Of a DNA stretch of 40,359 bases, positions 32,845-40,359 are shown in pieces. This DNA is from a bacterium. Lineage in GTDB: Bacteria > UBP6 > UBA1177 > JAKLFG01. Every line of letters starts with the position of its first letter. Positions within the stretch are counted from its first letter, which is position 1. The notes beneath the pieces were generated by a model. It ran no database searches. It was not told where the DNA came from and saw nothing but the letters and a program-made list of their open reading frames with translations. The stretch lies in NCBI GenBank assembly GCA_029573155.1, contig JAKQHE010000256.1, positions 1 through 40,359 on the forward strand, in the 5' to 3' direction. The position numbers were made by a program, and so were the translations under genes.

Positions 32845-33165
32845 ATGCTTGCACTGAACAAGGACAATTTCACGACCGAGGTCGAGCAGTTCGACGGTCT
32901 GGTCATCATCGATTTCTGGGCGCCGTGGTGCGGCCCCTGCCGGATGCTCGGTCCGGTATTCGAGGAACTTGCCGCCGAATATGCGGCCGACCCTAAGGTG
33001 AAATTCGCCAAAGTGAACACCGATGAATGTCAGGATCTCGCCGTCCGGTTCAAGATACGCGGCATTCCGACGATAAAGATAGTGAAGAACGGGCAGGAGG
33101 TCGACCAGTTCGTCGGCGCCGGCCCGAGATCGACCTATCAGGAACTCATCAAGAAACACTTATAA
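32845..33165 (+). CDS. trxA: Thioredoxin
   Basis: This 106-residue thioredoxin has the WCGPC active site at residues 28-32 (FWAPWCGPCRML) and the conserved cis-Pro in IRGIPTIKIVKNG. It has no signal peptide, so it is cytoplasmic and reduces protein disulfides. The ATG at 32845 follows GGAGGG by 5 bases. The length and motifs are standard for TrxA. Its stop overlaps the stop of the convergent queA gene (TTATAA). Confidence 0.96.
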   Translation: MLALNKDNFTTEVEQFDGLVIIDFWAPWCGPCRMLGPVFEELAAEYAADPKVKFAKVNTDECQDLAVRFKIRGIPTIKIVKNGQEVDQFVGAGPRSTYQELIKKHL

Positions 33166-34197
33166 TATCAGCATACAGTCGCCATAACTGAAGAACCGGT
33201 AGCGTTCGGCGACCGCTTCGCGATATGCCTGCATCGTCAGCTCATAGCCCGCGAAGGCCGACGCCATCATGATGAGGGTCGAACGCGGTAGATGAAAATT
33301 TGTGAGCATCGCATCGACAAAGCGGAACGAATAGCCGGGATAGATGAATAACTGTGACGACCCGCCGCCCACCGCGAGCATACCGCCCGCCGCCGCCGTC
33401 TCGAGCGTCCGTACCGTCGTGGTGCCGACCGCCAGAATCCGCCGGCCCGTCGCCTTGTCGGAGTTGAGCCGCGCCGTCGTTTCGGGAGCGATATAGTAGA
33501 ATTCGCGGTGCATGACATGTTCCTCGACCCGGTCGACCTTGACCGGCATGAAGGTGCCGATACCGACATGGAGCGTCACCCGTTCGACATGACCGCCGGT
33601 CCGTTCCCGGAGTAGGTCAAGCATCGTATCGGTAAAATGCAGACCCGCCGTCGGCGCCGCGACCGAACCGGCACCCCCCGCATAGACCGTTTGATAGGAT
33701 TCGCGATCCTCGGGACGGCTCCTCTTTTCGCCGCGCCGTTTGAGAATGTAAGGCGGCAATGGCATATCGCCGTTCTTTTCAAGATATGCGGGCATAGCCG
33801 TCGCCGGGAACGAGGTGCGTATCCGGCACGACTCCCCGATCCGATCAACTATTTCCACCGTATCGCCCGAATTCAGAGTCACGACCTCGCCCGGACGAAG
33901 CTGTTTCGAGGACTTCGCCAGCGTATCGCAGGTACCGTCGGGCCGCGCGCCGAGGAACAGGAACTCTACCGCGCCGCCGGTCCCTTTTTTGCCGAAGAAA
34001 CGGGCCGGCAGAACGCGGCTCTCGTTGAGAACGATCGTCGTGTTCTCATCGACCAAAGAGAGAATATCGGCGAACCGGCGATGCTCGACCGTACTGTTAT
34101 CGCGCCGCACCAGCATCATCCGGGACGCGCCGCGCGGCAGCGGTTCGGCCGCGATCAATTCCTCGGGAAGTTCGTAGTCAAAGCGGGATACATCCAT
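33160..34197 (-). CDS. queA: S-adenosylmethionine:tRNA ribosyltransferase-isomerase
   Basis: QueA moves the ribosyl group of S-adenosylmethionine to 7-aminomethyl-7-deazaguanine in tRNA to make epoxyqueuosine. The 345-residue protein has the family's N-terminal DYELPEELIAAEPLPRGASRMM, the central SVAAPTAGLHFT and HVGIGTFMPVKVDRVEEHVMH, and the C-terminal FIYPGYSFRFVDAMLTNFHLPRSTL region (split here as FIYPGYSFRF and LTNFHLPRSTL). The ATG overlaps the stop of the SpoIID-domain gene by one base. No other queuosine gene is nearby, so it looks like a passenger at the end of the export/peptidoglycan operon. Confidence 0.97.
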   Translation of the reverse strand: MDVSRFDYELPEELIAAEPLPRGASRMMLVRRDNSTVEHRRFADILSLVDENTTIVLNESRVLPARFFGKKGTGGAVEFLFLGARPDGTCDTLAKSSKQLRPGEVVTLNSGDTVEIVDRIGESCRIRTSFPATAMPAYLEKNGDMPLPPYILKRRGEKRSRPEDRESYQTVYAGGAGSVAAPTAGLHFTDTMLDLLRERTGGHVERVTLHVGIGTFMPVKVDRVEEHVMHREFYYIAPETTARLNSDKATGRRILAVGTTTVRTLETAAAGGMLAVGGGSSQLFIYPGYSFRFVDAMLTNFHLPRSTLIMMASAFAGYELTMQAYREAVAERYRFFSYGDCMLIL

Positions 34198-35342
34198 CAG
34201 TACATCTTCCGTATCTCGGCGCCGGGGAGATAGTGTTGCAGTATCTCGCGCCAGGTCTTCCCCGCCTGCGCCATCCCCGCCATGCCGTACTGACAGGCGC
34301 CGACGCCGTGTCCGAAGCCTTTGCCGGAGAAGGTCAGTTTGCCGCCCGAAAGCGTTATGGTGAAGTCGTTGGAGTAGACGGTCGTGTAGCCGACCACCTT
34401 GCGGAACTGGTTCACTTCGATCCGCTTGCCGTTGACGATGACGGCGGCGACCCGCAGATCGCCCTTCTCTATAGAAACCTTCTTCAACTTGCCGACGGCG
34501 TAACCCGCCGCCGCCAGTTTTTTCGCCACCTCATCGGCATGCAGAACGCGCGTCCAACGGTAGAGCGACGAATTCTTGCAGTGATCGCACTTCACCGGAA
34601 CGAGATAGGGCACCTCTTTGCCCCAGACCTCCTTCGCCGACGCGGTGCGGCCGCCGCAGGTCGAATGGAAATATATCTCGGCTGGCAGGTCGTTGTAACT
34701 GAGTATCTCGCCGCGCGTGTCGGCGACCGCCTTGTTCGCGGTGAGATCCTCCTTCTCAAGTCCACCATAGACCTGATCGAGCACCGTCGGGTCGAGGTCG
34801 TAGAGCGCGGTGCGCGGTCGCATCACCTTCTTGTGCACCGCATAGGTCCGGGCGAGGACCGCCTGCGCCTTCTTCGCCTCGATATGCCACCCCGGCATGA
34901 TCTCCTTGTTGATGACACCGCGGACATACTCTTCGATATGCAGTGCGTTGACCGCCGTCAGTCCTTTTTCCGAAAGGACCACTTCGACCTTTCCCCGGAA
35001 CATCTTCCCCGCGACCGACATGAAACCGAACTTCGGCGTGAAGGTCACCGGCGCCGGATAGGTCCTGTCGCAGACCGATATCTTCCCCGTTGCGACCGGG
35101 ACGATACGACATGCTCCCTGGATCGCGCCGAGTGCTCGACCGTCGGTGTCCGACATCTGGGCATCCCCGTCGATATTCAGTGTATCGACGCTCTGCACGA
35201 TGCCGATGCGGAGGGTCGGGTCGAACGAAGTAACGGTCGCTTCAGACCGAAGTATCTGCGAAAGGACATCATCGGCGAAAAGGAAGAGCGGGAACAGCAA
35301 AAGAGCGAGACTACTCGCTGACCTCGACGACGACCGATTCAT
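34197..35342 (-). CDS. Secreted SpoIID/LytB-domain protein
   Basis: The 381-residue product has a hydrophobic N-terminus (SSLALLLFPLFLFA) that should act as a signal peptide, and a SpoIID domain (about 90-375). That domain includes HIEEYVRGVINKEIMPGWHIEAKKAQAVLARTY (given here in the parts EEYVRGVINKEIMP and EAKKAQAVLARTY) and the C-terminal GKGFGHGVGACQYGMAGMA. A Cys pair near 248/251 (CDHCK) may bind a metal or form a disulfide. SpoIID enzymes are lytic transglycosylases that process denuded glycans in sporulating Firmicutes; in diderms the family is linked with amidase-related steps. The ATG at 35342 lies inside the last codons of the RlpA-like gene and may reuse its ribosomes. Confidence 0.88.
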   Translation of the reverse strand: MNRSSSRSASSLALLLFPLFLFADDVLSQILRSEATVTSFDPTLRIGIVQSVDTLNIDGDAQMSDTDGRALGAIQGACRIVPVATGKISVCDRTYPAPVTFTPKFGFMSVAGKMFRGKVEVVLSEKGLTAVNALHIEEYVRGVINKEIMPGWHIEAKKAQAVLARTYAVHKKVMRPRTALYDLDPTVLDQVYGGLEKEDLTANKAVADTRGEILSYNDLPAEIYFHSTCGGRTASAKEVWGKEVPYLVPVKCDHCKNSSLYRWTRVLHADEVAKKLAAAGYAVGKLKKVSIEKGDLRVAAVIVNGKRIEVNQFRKVVGYTTVYSNDFTITLSGGKLTFSGKGFGHGVGACQYGMAGMAQAGKTWREILQHYLPGAEIRKMY

Positions 35343-35958
35343 GGCCCCTCATCCGCTCCTTCTGGAAGTTCTCCGCGCTCTCACGGTCGGCGAACCGGCC
35401 GGCACGCACCCGGTAGAGAGACCGGTCGCCCTGCTCAAGATAGATGTAGGCCTCGGCGATGCCGAGAGAATCGATGAAAGCGCGCGCGTTCTCCAGGGTT
35501 GAATAGGCGCCGACCTGCACCGTGAAGAAAGTCTGAAACGCCCCCGTTTCGTTACGACGGAGCAGACTGTTCTCGCCCGGCAGGCCCACCACCGTCACTC
35601 GACCGCGCAGGCGCCCCGCCTGTTCCGCCGAAAGCAGACGGAAGGCCTTTGGCGTCAGATCGACCACATTCTTGCCCGGTCGGTCGGTAACCCGTACGAC
35701 CACCGCACCGCCCCCATCGAGGTCGCGCACTTCGAGTAGCGTGTCGAACGGGAATCCATCGGCGGCACAAGTGAATGAGAGCGGGTCATACGGCTCGCCA
35801 CCGGCGGTCTTTTTACCCTTGAAATCGTCGCCATACCAAGTGACCCAGCTGAAATAGGTATCGCCGGGCGCCACCGGGTGACGCACATGGAGCCGCGGAC
35901 CACAGGAGATCGCGACAAGGCACAGAAGTAACGGTATGCCGAACGCCGCATGGTTCAT
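35311..35958 (-). CDS. rlpA: RlpA-like lipoprotein with DPBB and SPOR domains
   Basis: The 215-residue product is a predicted lipoprotein (lipobox VAISC). It has an RlpA-like double-psi beta-barrel (about 38-125: WYGDDFKGKKTAGGEPYDPL, VVRVTDRPGKNVVDLTPKAF) and a SPOR domain at the C-terminus (about 145-213: FFTVQVGAYSTLENARAF). RlpA is a lytic transglycosylase acting on glycans lacking peptides, the same substrate the SPOR domain recognises. Of the residues described as catalytic in Pseudomonas RlpA (Glu, Asp, His), the Glu and Asp are present, but the His seems replaced by Asp (TCAADGFPF for the usual AAH), so activity is uncertain. The ATG overlaps the tyrosine-kinase stop (ATGA). Confidence 0.85.
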   Translation of the reverse strand: MNHAAFGIPLLLCLVAISCGPRLHVRHPVAPGDTYFSWVTWYGDDFKGKKTAGGEPYDPLSFTCAADGFPFDTLLEVRDLDGGGAVVVRVTDRPGKNVVDLTPKAFRLLSAEQAGRLRGRVTVVGLPGENSLLRRNETGAFQTFFTVQVGAYSTLENARAFIDSLGIAEAYIYLEQGDRSLYRVRAGRFADRESAENFQKERMRGHESVVVEVSE

Positions 35959-38099
35959 GCAGGTTTTTTCTCCTGCGCTTCCCCGTAGTAGCGGTATTTC
36001 TCGTGGTAATAATAGTAGTAGGAACCGTACCGGCCGCCGCCCTTGAGATCGAGATTGTTCACGACCGCTCCGAGCAGCAGTGCGTTCGATTTGGTCAGCT
36101 GAGAGACCGAGCGCTTGAGTATGTCGCGTGACACCTGCCGTATCTTGACCACCACCACCACGCCATCTATCATGGAGGAAAGGATGGCCGCGTCTGAAAC
36201 GGCGATTATCGGCGGCGAGTCAAAGATTATGATATCATAGAGATCGCGGAGTCGTTCGGTCATATCGCGGAATCTTTTTGATTCCATCATCTCGGCCGGA
36301 TTCGGCGGGATGGGGCCACACAAAAGGACATCAAGCCCCTGATAGACATCCCGCCGGATGACCTGCTCGATACCCTTTTCGCCCAACATGTGGGTCGATA
36401 TGCCCTCTTTGTTGTCGATACCGAAGAGTTTGTGGACTCGCGGTTTGCGCATGTCGGTATCCACCAGCAGGGTCCGGCGTCCGGCAAGCGCAAAACTCAC
36501 AGCTATATTGGCGGAAACGGTCGTCTTACCTTCCTGTGAGAGCGAACTGGTGACAAGAATGCTTTTCGCGTTCACATCGGGATGGGCGAGCCGGATATTC
36601 GTGCGTATCGTCCGGAGCGATTCGACCGCGGGAGAATGTTGAGAACCCTCAAAGGCGATCTCGGGTATCTTGCCGGGATCCTCTATGTCGAAACTGGGAA
36701 AGATGCCGAGTATATTGCGTCCCACGATACGCTCAAGATCCTCCACATCGCGCAGGCGCGTGTCGAAGAACTCCGCCGCCGTCACGGCCGTCAGCGCCGA
36801 AAGGACCGCTATGATGAGCCCGACCAGCAGGACGAGATTCTTGCGCGGCGACACCGGCCCTTTCGGGACCAGCGCCCTATCGATGACCCGGATGTTATTC
36901 GCCCGCATGAGCGTGTGCAGGTCGGCCTCTTTGGTCCGCTCGAGGACGATATCGTAGAGTTTCTTGTTGGTCTCCACTTCCCGTTTCAGTTTGTTATAGT
37001 CTATTTCCAGTTTATTCAGTTTCAACGCCTCTTTCTGGCTTTCCTGTAGCATACCCTGCAGTTTGCGTATCTCGTTGTCCAGCGTCTTTCCTTCGACCCG
37101 GTAGCCCTCAAGAATACCTTTCAGTTCGCCCAAAAGCGCCGCCCGGATGTTCTTCTCGTCCGATCGGAGCGCGGATATATCGGGATGCTGATCGCCGTAC
37201 AAGATCGCTTTCTCGCGCAGTTTTCGCCGTATCTCCAAGTACTGGAGTTTCATGTTCTGTATCACCGGCTTGTCGCGGAACAGATCGAGCGTGAAGAATT
37301 CCTCGGTATCAGCGAACTCGAGCGAGGAAAGCTCCTCTATCTTCGCGTTGAGCGCCTTCTGATATATCTGCTTCTCTGTCAATTTGCTCGATATTTCGGT
37401 GATCGTCTGAGCCAACATCGCCTGTCGCTGCTCGAATGCCGACGCCAGCACCTCGTTCTCTTTCTTGAAGTTGAAAAGCGTTATCTCGGACTCCTCCAAC
37501 TGTTTCTTGAGATTGATACTCTGCTCGGAAAGCCACTTGGCCGCATCGCGGGTCGCAAGATAGTTCTTTTCTATGTTGAACTCTATGTACGAGTTCGCTA
37601 CGCTGTTGGCAAGGAAGGCGGCGACCTCGGGATCGGTATCCGAGAGCCCGATCCGCACGATGTTCGAGTTCTTCTGCGGGTCGACCGATATCTTGCCCTG
37701 CAGGATGGAGACCGTGTCGATATTCTTGATGTCCTCGGCTGAAGCATCCTCATCTTGACGGATGCCGAGAAGATCCAGAACATTCTCCTGCGAGAGACTT
37801 TCGATCACCTTCGAACTGACCGCACGGCTTTTGATTATCTCGTATTGCGTCGCCGCATACTCCTTGTTTGCCCAGTAGTAATCGGCCCCTGACGAGGTTA
37901 TCGATTCGACGCGACGCCCCAGTATGTTCTCGGACCTCGGGCCGATCTCGATGACCGCGGTCGCTCGGTAAATGCGCGGCGCCTTGTACAGATAGGCGGC
38001 GGTGACGGTCAACACGACCACGATGACGGCAATGAAGAGATAGCGGTGCTTCAGGAGCAGGATGGCCAGCTGCTTGATATCAAGGTCGCGCGCTTCCAT
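35955..38099 (-). CDS. Polysaccharide co-polymerase with cytoplasmic tyrosine kinase (Wzc-like)
   Basis: The 714-residue protein has a Wzz-type domain between two transmembrane helices (about 20-38 and 420-443), with a long helical periplasmic region rich in coiled coil. The cytoplasmic BY-kinase has Walker A SLSQEGKTT (about 519-527), Walker A' LLVDTDMRKP, Walker B IIIFDSPP, and a Tyr-rich C-terminal cluster (GSYYYYYHEKYRYYG) that is autophosphorylated in related enzymes. Such proteins control chain length and export with Wza. I chose the ATG at 38099; a TTG two codons earlier is possible. The gap to the preceding Wza-like gene is 7 bp and the site is weak (AGG), so coupling is likely. Confidence 0.95.
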   Translation of the reverse strand: MEARDLDIKQLAILLLKHRYLFIAVIVVVLTVTAAYLYKAPRIYRATAVIEIGPRSENILGRRVESITSSGADYYWANKEYAATQYEIIKSRAVSSKVIESLSQENVLDLLGIRQDEDASAEDIKNIDTVSILQGKISVDPQKNSNIVRIGLSDTDPEVAAFLANSVANSYIEFNIEKNYLATRDAAKWLSEQSINLKKQLEESEITLFNFKKENEVLASAFEQRQAMLAQTITEISSKLTEKQIYQKALNAKIEELSSLEFADTEEFFTLDLFRDKPVIQNMKLQYLEIRRKLREKAILYGDQHPDISALRSDEKNIRAALLGELKGILEGYRVEGKTLDNEIRKLQGMLQESQKEALKLNKLEIDYNKLKREVETNKKLYDIVLERTKEADLHTLMRANNIRVIDRALVPKGPVSPRKNLVLLVGLIIAVLSALTAVTAAEFFDTRLRDVEDLERIVGRNILGIFPSFDIEDPGKIPEIAFEGSQHSPAVESLRTIRTNIRLAHPDVNAKSILVTSSLSQEGKTTVSANIAVSFALAGRRTLLVDTDMRKPRVHKLFGIDNKEGISTHMLGEKGIEQVIRRDVYQGLDVLLCGPIPPNPAEMMESKRFRDMTERLRDLYDIIIFDSPPIIAVSDAAILSSMIDGVVVVVKIRQVSRDILKRSVSQLTKSNALLLGAVVNNLDLKGGGRYGSYYYYYHEKYRYYGEAQEKKPA

Positions 38100-38106
38100 G
38101 GGCAAC

Positions 38107-38778
38107 CTAGAAGAAGCGTTCCCGGACGAATACGATATCGCCCGGCAACAAGTAAAAATTATTTGTTTTTCCAGACACTATCGCGTCCACATTCAACACA
38201 TACCTCACCTCTTTTCCCGTTTCGTCGCGGCGCGTGACCACGACATTATCGATATCAGCGAGGTTGGTGAATCCTCCGGCGAGCGCGATCGCTTCAATGA
38301 TGCTCATATCGTGGACTATTGAGAACTTACCTGCGTTCTTGACCTGCCCGAGCACGAACAGACGGCGGCTGTTGAACTCCTTCACCAGTATGTGCACCTG
38401 CGGATTCTTGACATAGCCGTCCTTCAGTTTCTCGGCGATCCGCTCCGCCAGAGAGAAGTTGCTCATCCCTTTCGCCGTTATTTCGCCGATAAAGGGAAAA
38501 AGTATGACCCCCTCGGGACTCACCTGATACAGGTTCGTGAGATCCTTCTCTCCGTAGACCGTTATCTGGAGCAGATCGCCGGCGCCGATGATACCGGGCT
38601 GCAGGGAGGCCGCGTCCACCTCGTCGGGAACCCGTTCGGCCATAACTGAGGAGGAAGATCGGGCGGCCGGGCTGGCGGCTTCGTCGCGGGCGAATTTAAG
38701 GGTACAGCCCATTGTTGCGGTCATCGCTGTTGCGATAATAATGATGAGGAGGCCTCGTGAAGCGAGCCGCATGATCAC
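38107..38778 (-). CDS. Polysaccharide export lipoprotein (Wza/OPX-like)
   Basis: This 223-residue outer-membrane lipoprotein has a lipobox (TATMGC), a Poly_export domain (about 65-140: GDLLQITVYGEKDLTNLYQVSPEGVILFPFIGEI in two parts, GDLLQITVYGEKDL and VSPEGVILFPFIGEI) and an SLBB-like region (about 140-215: FVLGQVKNAGKFSI). It lacks the extra C-terminal alpha-helix that forms the outer-membrane pore in E. coli Wza, so a partner barrel (the adjacent gene) may provide the channel. The start is GTG at 38778 with GGCGGA 8 bases upstream, or ATG at 38772. The gene begins 1 bp after the upstream stop. Confidence 0.9.
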   Translation of the reverse strand: MIMRLASRGLLIIIIATAMTATMGCTLKFARDEAASPAARSSSSVMAERVPDEVDAASLQPGIIGAGDLLQITVYGEKDLTNLYQVSPEGVILFPFIGEITAKGMSNFSLAERIAEKLKDGYVKNPQVHILVKEFNSRRLFVLGQVKNAGKFSIVHDMSIIEAIALAGGFTNLADIDNVVVTRRDETGKEVRYVLNVDAIVSGKTNNFYLLPGDIVFVRERFF

Positions 38779-38779
38779 A

Positions 38780-40213
38780 TCAATAATCCGCCGCCAGACT
38801 CAGCAGAACGCGATGGTCCATGTAATCGTAGTAAAGATGGTAGGAAACATCACTGGGCGGCACACCGCCCCCACTGCGCGTGATCCTCGTCGTAGCATAG
38901 AATGGGGTCTGCTTCGTTTCAAAGGAATACTTGAGCGAGATACCAAGCCAGTGAAGGATGTTATAAGACACCATCGGTTCGATACGGATGAGATGATCCT
39001 CGCGGTCGACGCTTTTCTGGGTGACCGTAGTGACCGTAGTGATATCGTCTGATGCATCGTTGGGTGTATCGTTATCGTCGACCCGTGTTTGAGCCGGATT
39101 GTTCTCAAGCGGATATTTGACATTCTTGCCATAGGCAAGGTGCGAATAACTCGCATCGAATTTGAGGAGAAGACGGCTATGCAGCAATTTCTGCGTGAAT
39201 CCCAGATAGGCCTTATCCATCGAGTAGTACTGATAGACCGCCACCGGAGAAAGGGAGCGCAGGTAACCAAGGTTGAAGAGCGTGTTCTCGGAATGCTTGT
39301 ACACGAACTCCGCCCCCGCCAGACCGTCGTGGTGCATCTCCTTGGAGAACGAATTCGCGTACCCTCCCAGAAGTTTCAGCGATATCTTAGGGGTGATCTG
39401 GCCAAGCACGCCGACAAAAACCGACAGCGGCATCGAACGCTGGTCATGACGCGAAACGGGATCGGCATTGAAATAATCCTGATAGGTGAAAGAGGCATTG
39501 AAAAAGGCCGCCGTTTTCGGCAGGAACTTCCATTGCCCGTAGGCATTGCTCCGAGAACTCCAGAAATTATAGGGGCTGAACAGCGACTCCTCGAAATAAT
39601 TGAGTTGGATGCCGGAGGACAATTTCAAGGAGAGCGTTTCCTCGCTGTTCTTAACATATACGGACAGTGAGAAATCCTCCAGGAGGTTCGTATGAAGTCC
39701 ATTTTCTATGGTCAACACATCGAGATTGGAATTCCGCTTGAGGTTGTTGAGCGCACGGACGACGACATTGCCGTCCTTGTTGAACTCGCCGAGGATATCG
39801 GTATCGAAATGGAGCGCTGAAAGTGTCGTGAGTTTCTCGAAACTTTTCTTGTCATCAAGACCCGTGTACAGGTTGTAGTTGATGAGGAATGCCATTGCCA
39901 GGGTTTTGAATTTGTCATCTATCTTTGCGCGTATACCCGGGGAAAGATGCAGGACAAGATCCTTGGTCTCCGCGTGGGTATAGTTATTCGCCGAGTCACG
40001 ATGATCCTCGTAATAGGAGCGTGTTGAAACATTATTGATGTTCGATTCGAACTCCGGGGCTAACGTAAAGTGAACATTCATAACGGCCGTATCGGAAAGG
40101 CGGAATCCCTTTTCGGCCTGCTTTTCATTTTCCCCTTCCTGCGCGAACAAAGAAGCGCCGGCGAAGACGAACAAAAGGAAGGAACAAAAGAGACCAACGC
40201 GTATGGGCATCAT
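38780..40213 (-). CDS. Outer-membrane beta-barrel protein of a polysaccharide export locus
   Basis: The 477-residue product has a signal peptide (ending AGASLFA), a short Glu/Lys-rich spacer and then about 420 residues of alternating aromatic/polar strands ending in VLLSLAADY. The sequence looks like a large barrel of about 16-18 strands, similar in kind to barrels encoded beside exopolysaccharide genes in Deltaproteobacteria and in exosortase-associated clusters. A loop rich in Asp and Thr (DDNDTPNDASDDITTVTTVT) is extracellular if the barrel reading is right. It is upstream of the Wza-like gene with no gap, which supports a role as the outer-membrane exit. The ATG at 40213 has GGTGAG 9 bases upstream. 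Confidence 0.8.
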   Translation of the reverse strand: MMPIRVGLFCSFLLFVFAGASLFAQEGENEKQAEKGFRLSDTAVMNVHFTLAPEFESNINNVSTRSYYEDHRDSANNYTHAETKDLVLHLSPGIRAKIDDKFKTLAMAFLINYNLYTGLDDKKSFEKLTTLSALHFDTDILGEFNKDGNVVVRALNNLKRNSNLDVLTIENGLHTNLLEDFSLSVYVKNSEETLSLKLSSGIQLNYFEESLFSPYNFWSSRSNAYGQWKFLPKTAAFFNASFTYQDYFNADPVSRHDQRSMPLSVFVGVLGQITPKISLKLLGGYANSFSKEMHHDGLAGAEFVYKHSENTLFNLGYLRSLSPVAVYQYYSMDKAYLGFTQKLLHSRLLLKFDASYSHLAYGKNVKYPLENNPAQTRVDDNDTPNDASDDITTVTTVTQKSVDREDHLIRIEPMVSYNILHWLGISLKYSFETKQTPFYATTRITRSGGGVPPSDVSYHLYYDYMDHRVLLSLAADY

Positions 40214-40239
40214 AAATAAGATCTCACCGGATATCTACT

Positions 40240-40359
40240 TCATTTCTCGGGACTCGGCTCTATGAACACAGGCATGGTATCCGTGGGCGCCCCCGTATCT
40301 CCCCCGGTGTTCGCGGGCGTCCCAGTCGGTCCGCCGGGGGTGTCGGTGCCGGCGCCGTC
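40240..40359 (-). CDS. C-terminus of an upstream gene with a Gly/Thr/Pro-rich tail
   Basis: The last 39 codons of a gene entering from the right edge. The reading frame gives a low-complexity Gly/Thr/Pro tail (DTPGGPTGTPANTGGDTGAP-like) and ends PVFIEPSPEK before TGA. It is 26 bp upstream of the barrel gene on the same strand and is probably the previous gene of the operon. The family cannot be told from this fragment. Confidence 0.55.
   Translation of the reverse strand, partial: DGAGTDTPGGPTGTPANTGGDTGAPTDTMPVFIEPSPEK

Noticed and set aside
34233-35321. 362-codon plus-strand ORF opposite the SpoIID-domain gene
   Set aside because: Antisense shadow of a recognisable gene; the Arg/Leu-rich translation has no recognisable feature.
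1-40359. Possible -24/-12 (sigma54) promoter for a target of the activator at 21596-23599
   Set aside because: No convincing TGGCAC-N5-TTGC element was found upstream of any gene; targets are probably elsewhere.
1-40359. Mobile elements, integrases, toxin-antitoxin pairs and CRISPR arrays
   Set aside because: No transposase, integrase, terminal inverted repeats or regular repeat-spacer pattern was seen on either strand.

Overview
This GC-rich window comes from a diderm (Gram-negative-type) bacterium. It encodes a complete Tol-Pal system, Wza/Wzc-type polysaccharide export, many predicted lipoproteins and outer-membrane barrels. A MopE-like Cys-rich lipoprotein, an Lcl/DUF1566 protein, a sigma54-type activator and a multi-receiver HD-GYP protein recall Deltaproteobacteria/Myxococcota-like lineages or a related candidate phylum. 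That placement is inference: there is no rRNA in the window. Recognisable promoters are ordinary sigma70 type (TTGxxx, 16-17 bp, TAxxxT) lying in short A/T-rich gaps. No insertion sequence, phage gene, integrase or CRISPR array was seen.

Left part. A minus-strand operon (4361 to the left edge) holds a glycosyltransferase, a membrane-anchored SPOR protein, a large outer-membrane protein with a Pro/Ala/Glu linker, and a truncated secreted protein. Upstream are an RRM RNA-binding protein (-) and uvrC (+), then a TetR regulator (-) and a tRNA-Lys/tRNA-Glu pair (+). From 13061 down to 7613 on the minus strand lies tolQ-tolR-tolA-tolB-pal, ending in an exported MEMO-AMMECR1 fusion protein. Two uncharacterised lipoproteins and a CsgG-like/Lcl protein lie upstream of tolQ.

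Middle part. pncC, rpsU, an M23-peptidase-like lipoprotein coupled to pdxA, and an Ala/Asn/Lys-rich repeat protein preceded by a 16-codon leader ORF lie on the plus strand. A MopE-like lipoprotein, a GAF/AAA+/Fis sigma54 activator and an EamA transporter follow on the minus strand. A secreted NamZ-type muramidase (+) and a ketoacyl synthase III-like enzyme (-) come next. The synthase is divergent from a three-receiver HD-GYP protein (c-di-GMP hydrolysis) that is followed by a PilZ protein (c-di-GMP binding) and a lipoprotein oligoendopeptidase F. A perfect 19-bp dyad lies in the gap between the synthase and the HD-GYP gene.

Right part. A MORN-repeat lipoprotein (-) is divergent from a small secreted protein and thioredoxin (+). 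From the right edge to 33160 a tight minus-strand operon links an outer-membrane barrel, a Wza-like export protein, a Wzc-like tyrosine kinase, an RlpA/SPOR lipoprotein, a SpoIID-domain protein and queA. It couples polysaccharide export with peptidoglycan remodelling.

Overall the window is dominated by envelope biology: surface polysaccharide, Tol-Pal, septal/denuded-glycan binding (SPOR) and peptidoglycan hydrolysis (M23, NamZ, RlpA, SpoIID). Small housekeeping genes are interspersed. Three convergent gene pairs meet at palindromic stop-codon junctions with no room for a terminator.
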